From: Taeniopygia guttata
Taxonomy: Eukaryota > Chordata > Aves > Passeriformes > Estrildidae
NCBI RefSeq assembly: GCF_048771995.1
Contig: NC_133026.1
Location: 120,175,501-120,239,500 of the forward strand
Length of the DNA stretch: 64,000 bases
Direction of reading: 5' to 3'
Of this stretch, positions 24,726-37,782 are shown one piece after another. Position numbers and translations under genes: made by a program. The stretch's first letter is position 1; the number at the start of each line of letters is the position of its first letter. The notes beneath the pieces were generated by a model. It was not told where the DNA came from, made no database searches, and worked only from the letters and a program-made list of their open reading frames with translations.

Positions 24726-27700
24726 ATTTGCTGATTTGTCTTTGCCCTGGAGGAACAGCTGAAGAAATGTCTGAGAGAGTTGGAGGAGCCTTTTCCATCA
24801 TTTCCACATATGCAGGATTACCTGAAAGTGAGGGTCAAAGGGCAAGCACTGTCCTAGTACAATTTCAGGATCCCAACCTTTGCTGAATCTGTGGGGCTGG
24901 GAGAATAAACCCAGCCCTCCTGGGGCTTTGCTGGGGCAGAGCTTCCTGCCCATCCCCACAGTGAGGGGCTTCACTGCAGATGGGGTCCTCAGCAGTGTTT
25001 TTCCCCAAAAAGGCTCCTGGGAGGAGGTGCTGAGCAGCAGAACCCCATCCTGCACTGGCATCATACTTGCCTCCATCTGTGCTTGGGTCACTGAGAATAC
25101 CCTGCTATTGCAGTCCCTGGAGTGTTTGAAATGAGGGTTGATGAACCCCAGTGTAAAAGAAGAAACATTAATGTCTTAAAAATAATTTTAAAAACCTGCT
25201 TCACAGACTACATCCTGTGAGAAATAAAGGTTGCCTAGTGAAAAAACATAAATGCATTTACCTGGGCACTCCCAAGTAGACAATCAGCACCCACTGGGTC
25301 TTTCTGTTGTTCCTGAACTTAACTCAAAATATAAACTTATTTTCCACATAGACTTTGTTAAAGATATGGGCACTTCAGGTGTATCTGTCTCATGTTTTAT
25401 GACTAAAATCCACATTTGATCAGCTCATATAGCCAGCTGAAGTTTTTCCTCTGCCTTTAATGGTAATTTGAGAGCCACAGCTAGTATCTAAGAGCTTCCT
25501 GACTGTTTATAATTAAACTGTATCCCTGAAAATATTACTAAATCCTATCAAATTCTTCTCATATTTCCTTCCAAATCAACTCTACCCTTATGAGCTGAGA
25601 ATTACGTATTATGCCTCATGGCAGGTTTTCAAATAACATACCAGAACTGTGTTTGCCACTTGCTAGCCCTAGTAAATTTGATATTTACTCTGTCATCAGC
25701 TAAAGTGTGTTGGGCTCCTGTTGTGTGACTTTGGGGATTTGCTGGGGTTTCTATAAAACACAGGCCAGCTGCAACAGTGAAGGCAGTTCACTTTAATAAG
25801 CTAATAAATACATTTAATGACCCTCATTATGTCTCACAGTGATATCTGGTATTAAAGTGCAAGTGTTAGCCCGAGAAGAATGTAAAATAGAAAGTCCCCT
25901 GCTGAAATGGTGAAGTCTGTATGTGTGCATGTGTGTATACACAAACACACACGCATATGCATATAAACCCATTGGAAGGTTCCTAGAGAAGATTGCTATG
26001 GCATTTATTTTTCATTAACTCTTGAGAGATTTCAGCTGTCTTTGCAGATTGAAAGAAGAAAATATTTTAAGCTCTAGGAGAGTAGGGTAGATTGGCGTCT
26101 TAGGATAGACTTGCCCTAACAGGAAGGTGTTTGCTTGCTGGCCAGCAGACACATTGCACCCAGGCTGTGCCACTGGTGGGTAGCCAAAATAATTCCCCAC
26201 AAGGCATCCTGTGCTTTCTACTAGACTGGGGGAGGAGGGTCTGAAATCCCCACAGCTTTGAACTGCAGTGGTAAAATTGGTCACCAAGTCTGCACTGGGT
26301 GTGTGCACCAAAAGGCTCCCCTTGGGGCTGACAGATTGGAAAATAAACCAGTTACCTTCCTTTACACAAGTTAGAGATAACACCAGCAGTGGAGGCACTG
26401 AGTCTTTTCCATCCCATGGAGCTGTTGGCTTTCTGGGCACGATCCTAAAAGGATGCCACAGATAATCCCCCAGGCCAACATCCTGGGGTGATCCTCAAGC
26501 CACCTGTGAGACTATTCTGCCTTGATATGAGGGAGGGGACATCCTAAGGAGCATGGAGAAAGTGGAGTTTAGTCAAACATATTTGCAGCAAGAAAAAGCC
26601 AAGGAGGAGCCATGACTGTGAAGAAGGACAAAAACCTGTGTGTGCCTGCACATTGTATGGTGACCACCACGGAGGACACAGCATCAGCAGGTACCCAAGA
26701 CAGCTGAAAATAATCTCCTCCAGGGCTGGAACTGGCCAAGTCAAAACAGCACAGCCTCAAGAGGGACACCATTATCCCCAAGGGATATCTCCCCTGCTCA
26801 GACTGCTACACACTCAAGCACAGCACCAAGACTGCTGTTGGAAAGGCAGGGAGGTTTGGCACTTCAGGCTAAGTGGAGGCTATAAAAGGTTTTTAAAAAT
26901 CCACTCCCTGATCAGGTTCATGAAGTTGGATGGACAAAATGAAAGGGAGATACTATATGGGGGAAACATTTTAAATAATTAAATAGAAAAAGAACAATTT
27001 TTTATTTCAAAACAAATCTTCTGGTAATGTATTCAACATTGGGTTGATGAATCAAAATATACCAATCACTAGATCATCTGTGCCCAAATGTCAACATGTG
27101 CTCTAGGCATAGACATATCTTTTTTATGTACATTATAGATAAACTCATGAATTCACAGGCTAGAATCAATTGGAGCACCACAGAAAGCAGAGGAGAAAGG
27201 CTTGAGTTTTTTCTTTTGTCACCAGAAACGCAAGATTATCTTAGAATTCCAAATACGTCCAATCTTTATTTTTAGTTAATATGATAATCCGCTTAACAAA
27301 ATCTCCCTCTCTTGCAATGCCCCTCTGGTTTCCTGCTTGTGAGAGAGAAAATGATCTTGATTATGAAAGAATCTGCTCAAGCCTTGTTTTTGGTCATTTT
27401 TCCATAAACACAGAAACTTTTTTGTGTCAGTCAGGCAATGTACTTGCACTGTGATCTTCCAAGCCAGGCCACATTCCTGTGCACTGTAAGTGGATGGGAG
27501 GGAGCCCTGAGTGTGTGCCCACATGTGCTCTCTGCTCTGGACCCTTTGCAGAGGGTCCAGAAATGCCACAGTGAGCTGTGTTCCTTCTCTCTCCATGCAC
27601 AGCCAGTGTTTTCACCCCTTAGGGGCCTCAGATAACTGTTTAGCCTCAGCCAAGCCCTCTTCTGGGGGCAGTGTGCATCTAATCATGATTACAGCTTGCC

Positions 27701-30700
27701 TGGCTGCTGGGAAAATGGGTGCTCACATCAGATACGCCTTGTGGGATTCTCTGATAGTGGCAAGTACAACGAGCCACATTTTTGCTTTGATCAACGACTC
27801 TCATCAGGAACCAGCTGATGAAAGATAGCTTTTGGAAAGAGATTTTGTAGCAGGTCAGGAAGATGCAGGACAGGCTGTAAAATACTGGACCACAGGGTTT
27901 CAGGGACAAAGGAAGTGTTTGGACAACAGGCTGCAAGCAGGGAGAGCCAGAGATGAGGCTGGGACCTGCAAAACAAGCTGGTCACCCGCCAGCAGAAAGA
28001 TTGTTCTCCTCAGAGTTCATTAACACTGTTAATCACCAAGAAAATATTGAAAAATGTAAACTATGAACTTCTCATGGACCAGAAAGCTAAGCTGACTCCC
28101 AGAGCATCCCCTCTGAGCAGGAGACAGGAACAGTATACAACTGCTCTGAAGTCAGCCACCCATGTTCAGTGATATGGCCTGAGTTTTTGTGTCCTCAGGC
28201 AGAGTCAGGGGTTAGAGCTGACTACCTCTACCCAGCACTGCTGTGTTTTCCTTTGCATCACCACAGAACACCATGGCCACATGTTGTGATTCATCCTAGG
28301 AGATTCCATACTCTTTTTCATAGAAGTCTTGCAGCAAGAGAAGCTGTGAGAAGCACAAACCATGGAGGATCACAGCCACTGAAGGCACAGAGGAAGAGAC
28401 CAGTCTTATGATAATGGTTTAAATCTCAGGTTTGTGGGGTTTGAAGTGAGATTTTGTGAGCCTCACAACGGCAGTAGGCTCACCAGCCCTGTTGCTTTCT
28501 CCCATGGTGGACTCTTCTTTAGGTGGACATGGATATGACAGCTATTTCTCATTTCCAAATGTGTGTGTGCCCTCGCAGCAAGGCTGGTAGACAGGCTGCT
28601 CTTTGGCAGGCTGTGGGGTGACACGCCAGGACACAAACCTTGGAAACAAGGGCAGCCACACCTCCCCGGTAGATTTTTCCTGTCACGTGTTACCAGGTAA
28701 TATTCCAAAAGCTTTCAGGCTGCACAACAACACTGCCAATTCCCAACTGCTTTAGAGAGTTCTACACCACAAATCAGGAGAGCCTTGGAGACTTCTACAG
28801 CCCCAGGGGCCATGTGCAGCAAAATGATAAAAGCTGGCCATGTCTGCTGGATGTGACAGGATCCATGCAGGGCACAGGATCCTTTGTGCACCACAAGAGG
28901 TTCACTTGCGTTTTCCTGCAGGGAAAGGTGCTCCCAGGGAGTGTCTGGGGGAATGCAACTTGCCTCCAAAGGACAAGGCTGCATTTAAAGAGGTCTGGGT
29001 GATCTGCAGTGCACAAGGGCACTGGCACAGCCTGTTGCATCCTGAGGAGCAGTCATGTGCTGGTGAACCCACCTGGGCTGGGGTGGCCTGCCAGTGCCTT
29101 TTGGTAGGAGGCTTACAAGCAAGCCTCGTATTCCACAGAAACCTGGAAGGCTTTCTACTATTCTGTGAGTTCATGGGAAAGTGTCATACCTTTTTTTTTT
29201 TTAATAAATTTTCTTTTTTCAGATTGTGATGATGTCAGTCCAGAAGTTTGAATCTCTGCCTGGCTCCCGCAGTCCTCATTAGCTTTGCTTTGGCAATAGC
29301 TGTACATTTGCTTTAACAAAACCAGACAACTCTTGCTGTGGCACTTCCTAGTGTTTTGGAACCAAAAGGTGCTTTTACAAGCACTTTGCAAGACAGAAGT
29401 CCTGCACCTGCCAAGGGAGCTAGAAGGTAGCTGAGCAGGCAAATGGCTGGGCAGGCAGGAAGAACTGGAGGCAGAAATCGTACATTTCCATTTAGCATTT
29501 CAGAATTTTCAACACTAACCGGTTTCCACAAACCATGTTTTCATCAGAAAGAGAAAAACATTTATCTAGAAAACCTTTAACTATCTGTGGTGGCAGGGAT
29601 GGTGCCGCTATCTGGGCCATAGGAAAACCATAGGGAATCTTTCCCTTGTCCTGAATAAGCTCTGAAAGAAGATCTTGTAGATCATCAGGAAGAGGCTTTG
29701 CAGCTCCATTCACAGCCCCTAAATTACTCTTCCTGATGTACTACATATTGCACCATTGGTACTGGTTTGGCCTGAACCATTAAAATTATGTGTCTGGTAT
29801 TTCTGTTGACTAAGAATGGAAGAAGAAAAGAGCTTTTCATTTCCTCTGCTCACAGTGCCTTCCCCAATTTTTATTCATCTTGATAACCTCAGCTGTTCTC
29901 TACTCCCAGTTTGAAAGAGCTGGGTGAGTCCGGTTGAAAGCACACCTTTTTCCACACAAAGGGCTCCACCATATCCTTGTGGTGACAAGAATATTCAGAC
30001 TGGGTGTACATCAAGAGATGGGAGCCTATCCTTTTAATTAAAGAGTTATTTAATTTATTGGTATTCCTTTAAAAATGCCCACTGACGTGACACAGGCACA
30101 AAGCAGACACAGCCTACACAACCCTGAATGACAAGCCCCCATGTGGGATAGGTAGTGAAAACTTCCTGCTCAGTGAAACCCAGATTATTTCACAGAAGCA
30201 CCTCCAGAAAAAAAACAGAATGTTGTTCCAGACAGGAAAATCAAGGTATGTGATTTATCTGTGTCTGGCCTGCCTCTCCCATGCTCTAACCCCACCTTTA
30301 TTCTTTCTTGTATTCTTTCTGTCTTAGGCTTGTAAGCTCCAAGTGTTGAGGGAGGAGAAGGCTGGCTGAACTTTCATTTCCTGCAAGGGTTTCCTGTATG
30401 ATGTAACAATGAGAGTGGGAGCAGCAAACAGCTCCTCAAGCATTAACTGTGTCAGGATGTTTGAGATTGTGTGAAGCAAATGGTACTCAGAGGCTCGAAG
30501 CAAAGTTTTTCTCCATTGGTAAGTTTAATCATTAGGGGATTTTTTTTTTAAGTTTTCCTTCTCCTCAGCTCTCATTGGAATTTGAAGGTTAAGAAGGGGC
30601 ACAACAAGCTGAAAGGAAGTGTCCCCTCTCCTCAAGTTTATTATTGAAAGTGGCCAGATGTCATTTGTTTGTGACTAGAAAAGGGAAGTTATATTACAGA

Positions 30701-31000
30701 ATGTGACACTTCAAACCCCATGGTAAAAACAAAAGCAAAAGTGGAAAAGCACTCAGCTGCTCTCATTTACATTTGTGATCCACAGCCTGGGGCCCTTTGA
30801 CATGGATGTAAGGACTGAATTTTATCCCTCTTATGTACACTGTGAGTGTTGTCTGTCCTGTATAATCAATTGGGAATGTATACGATTAATCCAGACTCAT
30901 CTGGGCTGGTGGGTGGTACTCTAGTGGAGGACATGGACTACATGAACTGGCTTCAAGTAATATAATATTTAGATTTTTTTTTCTTTCCCAGTCCCAGCTG
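24726..31000. other. Intergenic, moderately GC-richer; no gene seen
   Basis: Base composition is less AT-rich here (notably 24.8-25.1, 26.1-26.8 and 27.4-29.5 kb), which produces many overlapping chance frames on both strands. The longest is 141 codons on the minus strand at 26015-26440. None has a recognisable domain. A DR1-type hexamer repeat is at 24832-24844, and a low-complexity alternating purine-pyrimidine stretch at about 25920-25965. Confidence 0.55.
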
Positions 31001-34000
31001 GAATACCCTCTTGTACTTGGACTAAGACCTGTGAGTTGTGGGATATGAGATCTGCTGAGAAAAGCATTGTAAAGTTCTTCAGCAATGAACTAATTACTCT
31101 GGCACTTGATTTGAAGCAATAATGGGAGTGGAGGAGGTAGAAACACCCTAGCTTGTAGCTATCCTACTAACTTTGATGAAGAGGCACCATACAAAACATT
31201 TGTTACCATCCATTCCTGGATTTATATGAGCATTAAAGATCTTCTGCCATGGTCAAAGAATAAGATGGTTTATACTACCCTGTAGCACTTACAGCAGCAA
31301 GGCTTCAACATGCCCACTTGAAATAACTCAGGCTGCTTTTGTTTTTCAAGGAACATGAAAGAGATAAACTCACTAGTGAATTTACTTACTAGTGAATTTT
31401 TAACCCATAATTATACAGATGGCATGACATCAGATTCAAGTTCCCTACACCCAACCAGTTGTTATGAACTTCTCCATTGAGAGAATATCCTGGAATAAAA
31501 CCACATTTACTCTACAAGTATGATTCACCCTACATTCTCCATAAGTCTGCACTACAGCCAGACAATTTCTATGCCATGAATAGCCAAAGAATATGAACAA
31601 GAGGTAAGACCAGGAATTCCTGTCCCATTGACTTCCAAGCATGAGCAGAATGTTTCAGCCATATCACCAAGTGCTGGACATGCCCTGAAAAACAAATAAA
31701 AATCTCTGTGCTGTCACTCAGATTGTCTGCAAAATGCTCTCCCGGAGGATTTATTTTACCAGCCAGGAATTACTACCCTTGAGTAATTAGATCTTGGATC
31801 TAGGAAATATTCAACTGGAAAGCAGTTTAAAAGTGCTCAAGTTTGTTTTTGAGCAATATAATGGAAAAAATAAAACAATAGTACCAAGAAATGTTTCCAG
31901 GCACCAAAAATGTGTTTGTGTTGTTCAATAGTTGCTAGGGTTCCTGGCACATTTCTAGCTAATGCTAAGTAAAATTCTCACAAAATTTTCCCTGCCTGTG
32001 TCAGGAGATGGCACAAGCCATGGGTTAGATCCATAGGTAGAATGAATCCACCTGTCCCATACTTTGGTGGGCAAGAAAGCTCGGGAATATGGATGTAGCT
32101 AGAACATGCCTCTAGGTCTCAGGGTGGGCAGAGTTTGAGATACCAGCATAGATACAGCTACTGGGACAGAAAAAGTGAAAATACTTTTGCTCATCCACTT
32201 CCATTTCATTAGTCTTACCCCCAGCATGTTTTGGAAGACTACAGGAGATATACCAGGAAACAACTGGAGACAAACTTCATACTTTTCAGGGAGAAAAAAA
32301 CAACAAGTGAGGAGGTCAAAGAATGTGCCCATGTACTCAACAGAGAAAGTAGCTAGTCTGCCATGGGTAAATTTTATTCTGAGCCTGAAGGTCCTCAGGT
32401 GTGCTTTTTCAGGTGCCACCACAGAGAAGCTGCTAGCTGTGTTCCAGACCATGTGGAAGCAGAAGAATTCAGCTTGTATTTGTGTATCACCTGAAGATGT
32501 TTGGGTTTTGGCTATTGTTAGTGACACCTGTGCCACAGGGTAAGACATCTTGTGCTGCAATTTAACTCTCGATAAAGAAAACCACCTGAAAGAAGAAGAA
32601 AGGGGGGTTTAGAAAGTCACCTAATGGCTACCTTTCTGGTCATATTGTTATCAAGAAATCTTGTCAGGATCTTATGAGGATATCTGTCAAATCATCCTTG
32701 GTTACAAGATGAGAAAGGGTTGATAAGCCACTAGCAAAAGGATATACATCAGCATTTGCAAACTGAAAATGGGGTGTCCTTTCAGAAAGAATCAATTGCT
32801 GGTTCTCAATGACACCTGCAAAACAGAGGTGAAGGAACTGGGTGCTTATCTCAGGATCAGGTGAAGATGCTGCCTGGGCTAAAGGAGCAAGACATACTCC
32901 TTTACCATATCCATTTGTGATTTTTCAGACACTGCAATGAGGATAAGGAGTCACACAAAGAACGGCACAAACTGATTACCTGTGTAATCAGTACTTACCT
33001 ACTCACAGAAATCAGAGGTCTATGGACAATCAATATGGATGCCAACTACACTGTTTTTCATTAGACATAAACTAGGGTGGAATCATGCAAAGCCTCTGGA
33101 ACAACACACCACCTGTTAGTTACACTGAGGACTGTTACAGCCTCTGTGAGATACAGCTATTGGCTCTGTCTTGTGTGTGTCAGCATTATCCAACCCAGCT
33201 GGTTGAAATATTCTGGATTGCTTCACAGATCTGGTACAGATAGCCTGTCTCTGAGTCAGTGAACTGCCAGGTCACAGTGAAAACATGCTTTTCCTCTGTG
33301 CTGTCTTTCTTCACTAGTAATAGCCTAATTTCCTTGGAATTTGACATATACAGATTATGAGTGATTTTGTACATTTTAATCTGATCAGTTGCTCACAGTA
33401 ACTGATCATTCCTCAAACTGAAGAAATGAAGGTATTTCAAAAGGGAAGTAAAATTCTTAAGTCTTCCCTTTAGGCGGCACAAGGTATAGGAACTGAACTC
33501 TTGCCCTAAATGTGCAATCACAAAACAAATATGAGTGGTGACCCTGACAAAAATCAGAGCAGACGTGATTTAGTCTGAGCATTGAAAGAGTTTGTGGGTT
33601 TTTGTTTTCCATTTGCCATGCAGCCTAAGGTCAGACTGTCACAGCTGCAGATAATGCAGAATTCTACTAGAAGTGAGAGGTAAGGTCTCCATAAGCTCAT
33701 TTGGCTTATTTTTCTATAATAGCAGTACCAAACGAGTGGCTGACACAGGACTCCACAGGGCATCATGCAGCAGGCAATCTGCAGGACCAGATCCAATTGC
33801 AGTCCAGAGCTCAATGTCCCTTCCAAGGGTGATTTGTGCCTAGATGGAGCGCATCTTTGATATGCTGTGTGGAGCAGTTGTCAGTCTTAGCTGGCCAGGA
33901 CTAAGCTGAAAGGAGTGAGTGAGGGGAAGCCATTTCAATTGAAAAGAGGATCTCAGAGATTTGTGTTCCTGGCATATTCCTGTACTCAGCGGGGCTTTCC

Positions 34001-37000
34001 AGCACAAATTAACAATGGACCAATTTATATGTGCTCAGTGGATTTGGGCTCACAGACCAAGCTCAGCCAGAGGATTCCAAGAACATTCCTTGTGGAGCAG
34101 TGTTTGCCCTGGAACTGGATGCTGTCCGTCCACAAATACACCAGATGAAGAAGCAGCTGCTAGAAAGGAGAAGAAAGCTGGCTTCCATGAACTCTGTACA
34201 CACTGATCTGTGCTAATATCCATGAGGAAAGGGGGATTCAGATCTGGATCACAGATTTAGTAAACAGTAAGGACACATAATGAGCTTATGCTGCAAATTA
34301 AGGAAGAATGACATAAAATGGGTGAAATGTCAACCCTGGGGAAAACAAAGGAGTGCTATGAGTACAAGGCTGGATATGGCAGGAGCAGCATCATTGGTGT
34401 CTTTTATCATATGACATGAAAATGGAAATGAGGAGCAACTCTATCAGTGAAAAGCATTTGAGATTGAAACACAGAAGACAGGAAAGGCATATGTCTGTGC
34501 TGATCCAGGTCAAACATAAGTAATGGTAAGATTATGGAACAGAAGGTCCAAACCTGGAGCAGCCTGTAAGCCTCATCTAACAGAACGAGTGATGAGGGAG
34601 TGTGGGCTCATCCACGCAGCAGTTTTGAAAATGGGACAAAGTGGCATCGTAGTGCACTCAGTGCTTGGCTATTTGTGTAACAGGGCCGTGGGAGAGGAGC
34701 AGCACAAAGTGGATTCAAAAGGACTCCTGCAGTGATGCTTTGGTGGGTGCACAGAGTGAGTCCAACTCCTGTGCTGGTGCAATTGTGTCAATTGGGCCAG
34801 GGCCCACTTGAGCCTCTGTGGAGGGGTCTCCATTGCTGTCATCTCCTTCAGACTGGGGACACTTGGCCTAGCCCAGAAGGCAGCCAGCTCAGGCTCAGCA
34901 GGATGCATCTGCTCAGGTTCCTTACTACTCAAAAACAGCTAAGCCATTTTCCAGCCCAGGATGACTGTGACATCCACGGTGGCCTCCTGCTGTCTCTTAT
35001 TCGCAATTGTCCATCAAAAATGGAGAAGACCCGAGAGAAGTGGTTCTTAGTACAGCTTGATGATTATGAGTAATGGCAACTGAATATATGCATGTGTCCC
35101 AAAAGGTGATTGCACAAGAATTAAGCTGATTATTGCTTGGGGACCTCTAAATGCCAGATGTAAAGTCAGTTGGGATTTAGAGCAGGTCTCATTCATGTTT
35201 AATTTCTTAAAGAGCACACAGCTATTAAGTTTGGGATACTGAAGCATCAGCCATGAATACATCTATACCTGAGGAAGTTGTGGTGCAGCTGTGACAAGGG
35301 TGTATCCTGATGAACTTAATTATGTGTCATGTAGCTGCCAATCGCAGCTGAGTCAGAGAGGTCCTGACTGCTGGAAGTGTCAGTTCAGGCTTGTCATGTC
35401 CCCTTTTCTAAAGCATAATGCAGCTTCTTCACTGGGTGGTGGATTAGTCTTGAAGACCTCCATTACCTCTGGGTTTTAGAAACAGGTTCTGGAGCCCCAC
35501 GAGTCCTTATTCTCCTTAGCACATCTACAGCACATCAAACTATCACATTAAACATTTGCAATGATAATCAGTTCATGGGAAACTACTTCTAGTATTTGAA
35601 CTTGTCATTCTCTAAATGTAAAATCACTTAGAGACCATGATGGCCAAGAAGAAATTGTTATTTCAAAATGGTCAGAGTATGAAAAGGTACAAGATGGGTT
35701 TGCTTAGATAATTTTTAAATAAACATTCAGATGATACAAGGCTGGGGAAACATGAGCCATGATGATGAATTACATGTACAATTTATAATACAAAATATGT
35801 TGCCTCTTTGACTTAAAAAGCTGGGTGCAGTGTTGAGAAACACTGAAGTTCAGTTTCTTCATGCTGAATGAGGTGGGGCTCCAACTTCCCTGAAGTATTT
35901 TGGAAATCCCTACCCCTTCTTTTCATGATCTTCAGTGCAGCATGTCTGTGGACTTGAAACACTTCCTAACACAGCCTTTCTGGCCTGTAGCTTAACTGAA
36001 GAGATTTGACCATGCTGCTGAGCATGTGCTACCCTGGCTGGTTCAAAAAGCCAAGACACTGCTAAATTCTGACACTGTCAAACAACACATTGAATTTTCT
36101 TCAGTGGTCTTGAATCTCTGCGATTACATCTTTAACACATCAATAACTTAGCCTCTGGTTAGCAAGGATTGCTGAAGCATGACTAATCAGCAGATGAAAG
36201 TGTCTTTGTGGGGATTAGCTTTAATGAAAAGAAAAGGGATAGTTATTTTGGTAGTTTGAAATCTTCCATAAATCAAAGCGAATACTGACAAAGCAGGTTC
36301 ATACGGTAAGAATGAAGCTATTGTGAATAAAATTAAGGGAACAGCTACTTTTATATAAATCACAGGCCAGGACAGCATTTGTAAGAGAGTTCATGGGAAC
36401 AAGATAATTTAATTTCTTCAGGTGTAAATAAGTGATATTTAGCTAATGTTAAAGGATCCCTAAAGAAAAACAGATGGATGAGGGTCCTTAGTAGGGAGTT
36501 TCTTTTTTGGCTTTAATTTTGTTTTATTTGCATGCAAATAATACCCAGCTAGTTTATCTTGACCATTTTATTCTGTGCAGGGACAAACATCCAGCATATA
36601 ACTTGGTCTTTACCACTGCCAGAGAGGAAGACATAGGAAGAGGAACTTCAGTCTTGATCCCTGATAGCAGTTGTTTCTATCTGGTGTAAATCAGAAAGTT
36701 TCTTCATCTTCTATAATGTGGCTTGGAGGAGCCCACAGGCACCATGGGGATAGTGGCAAATCAAAAGAAATGCAAACTCCACACCTTCTGGGGAGTATTC
36801 ATGTTCAGATCCTGAACTTTAGACCTCCTATATAGTCCTGTGTGGTTAATGTGCTGTATAAATAATCACCTCTTGAGCTGCTCCAGGCAGTGACTCAGAG
36901 CACCCACGCTGAAAGCTTAACCCTCTCCGATGACTGTATGGGAAGGCTGGAGTTAGACTGTACTTGATGAGGTATCTTACAGCTCCCTTCCCTTTATGTT

Positions 37001-37046
37001 CTTCTCTTGGTTTGTGCTGCGCCTTCGCTATTGCTTTATTGCGACT
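31001..37046. other. Intergenic; no gene seen
   Basis: No supported gene. A 12-bp sequence containing ACTAGT is duplicated at 31372-31383 and 31388-31399 (period 16). Frames at 32099-32560 (minus, 153 codons), 32175-32543 (plus, 122 codons) and 34031-34216 were inspected. They overlap each other or lack any domain that I recognise. Confidence 0.55.
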
Positions 37047-37090
37047 TTTACATTTATCACAGATAAATTTACATTTATCACAGATAAATT
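37047..37090. promoter_or_regulatory. Duplicated palindromic GATA-motif cluster (candidate enhancer core)
   Basis: A 21-bp unit is perfectly duplicated in tandem (37047-37067 and 37068-37088). Each copy contains TTTATCACAGATAAA, an inverted repeat whose arms are both WGATAR sites. The result is four GATA-factor consensus sites in about 42 bp, and a fifth TTATC core follows at 37090-37094. Function as an enhancer is inferred; the sequence shows only the motif cluster. Confidence 0.35.
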
Positions 37091-37741
37091 ATCGCAGGTG
37101 TGTGTCTGCAACCCAAACTCATAATGTTCCAGTGGGTCTTTCTGCCCCTGAGCTAATGGAACATCCTTTCAGCTAGCCTGAGGCAAATGGAAAAACTGCT
37201 CAGATCCAGGTTCCCTTGCTTTCACCTGTGCTATCATATGCACTCTTTGAAAAAAAAAAAAAAAGCTTATAAAACATTCACTCTGCATGCTGCAGACACT
37301 GATGTAAACGGTTTGCTGGAAATCACAGATGCTTGCTCATCTCTCTAAAGAAATGTGGCATTAAAGGTAAGGCTCTACACAGAAATATTGGCTTCAAGTA
37401 CTGCTCAGTTACACTTTTGGAGAGCTTCCCATACTCTGGAATCTTTCAGTTTGGATGCTTTTTGTTGGTTTTTTTTTTTTTCTTTTATGCTGTCTTTTTC
37501 TTGTGCTCCTACAGTTCAAGCTTTTGTGAGTCTATGGATCAAGTGACAGAGCTCTACTGAAGAGTTTGTGAACCAGGGCCTTACTCTAAGCTATTTAGAG
37601 CTCAGCTTGTTTTCATACTTTTAGACAATTTCTACATAGCTGAGGCTAATTATTATATATTTAATATGCATCTCTTTTGTAACCAGTGTCAATTTTTCTT
37701 TCTCATGATACAAACTTGCTCTGTATTCAGAGTCAGTGGAA

Positions 37742-37742
<1 letters not shown>

Positions 37743-37778
<36 letters not shown>

Positions 37779-37782
37779 TGTC
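37743..37782. repeat. (TG)n microsatellite
   Basis: About 20 TG dinucleotides with one TA interruption, flanked by AT-rich sequence. Confidence 0.96.

Noticed and set aside
24365..24886. 173-codon open frame, among the longest in the window
   Set aside because: It is open only because it runs through the CTAT/CCAT microsatellite, whose period keeps the frame free of stops. The flanking residues have no domain.
26015..26440. 141-codon minus-strand frame
   Set aside because: The region is moderately GC-rich, with frames open on both strands, and there is no recognisable motif, splice context or promoter.
32099..32560. Opposed frames of 153 (minus) and 122 (plus) codons, considered as a retroelement or gene relic
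   Set aside because: They overlap almost completely on opposite strands, and neither shows reverse transcriptase, integrase, gag or cellular domain motifs.
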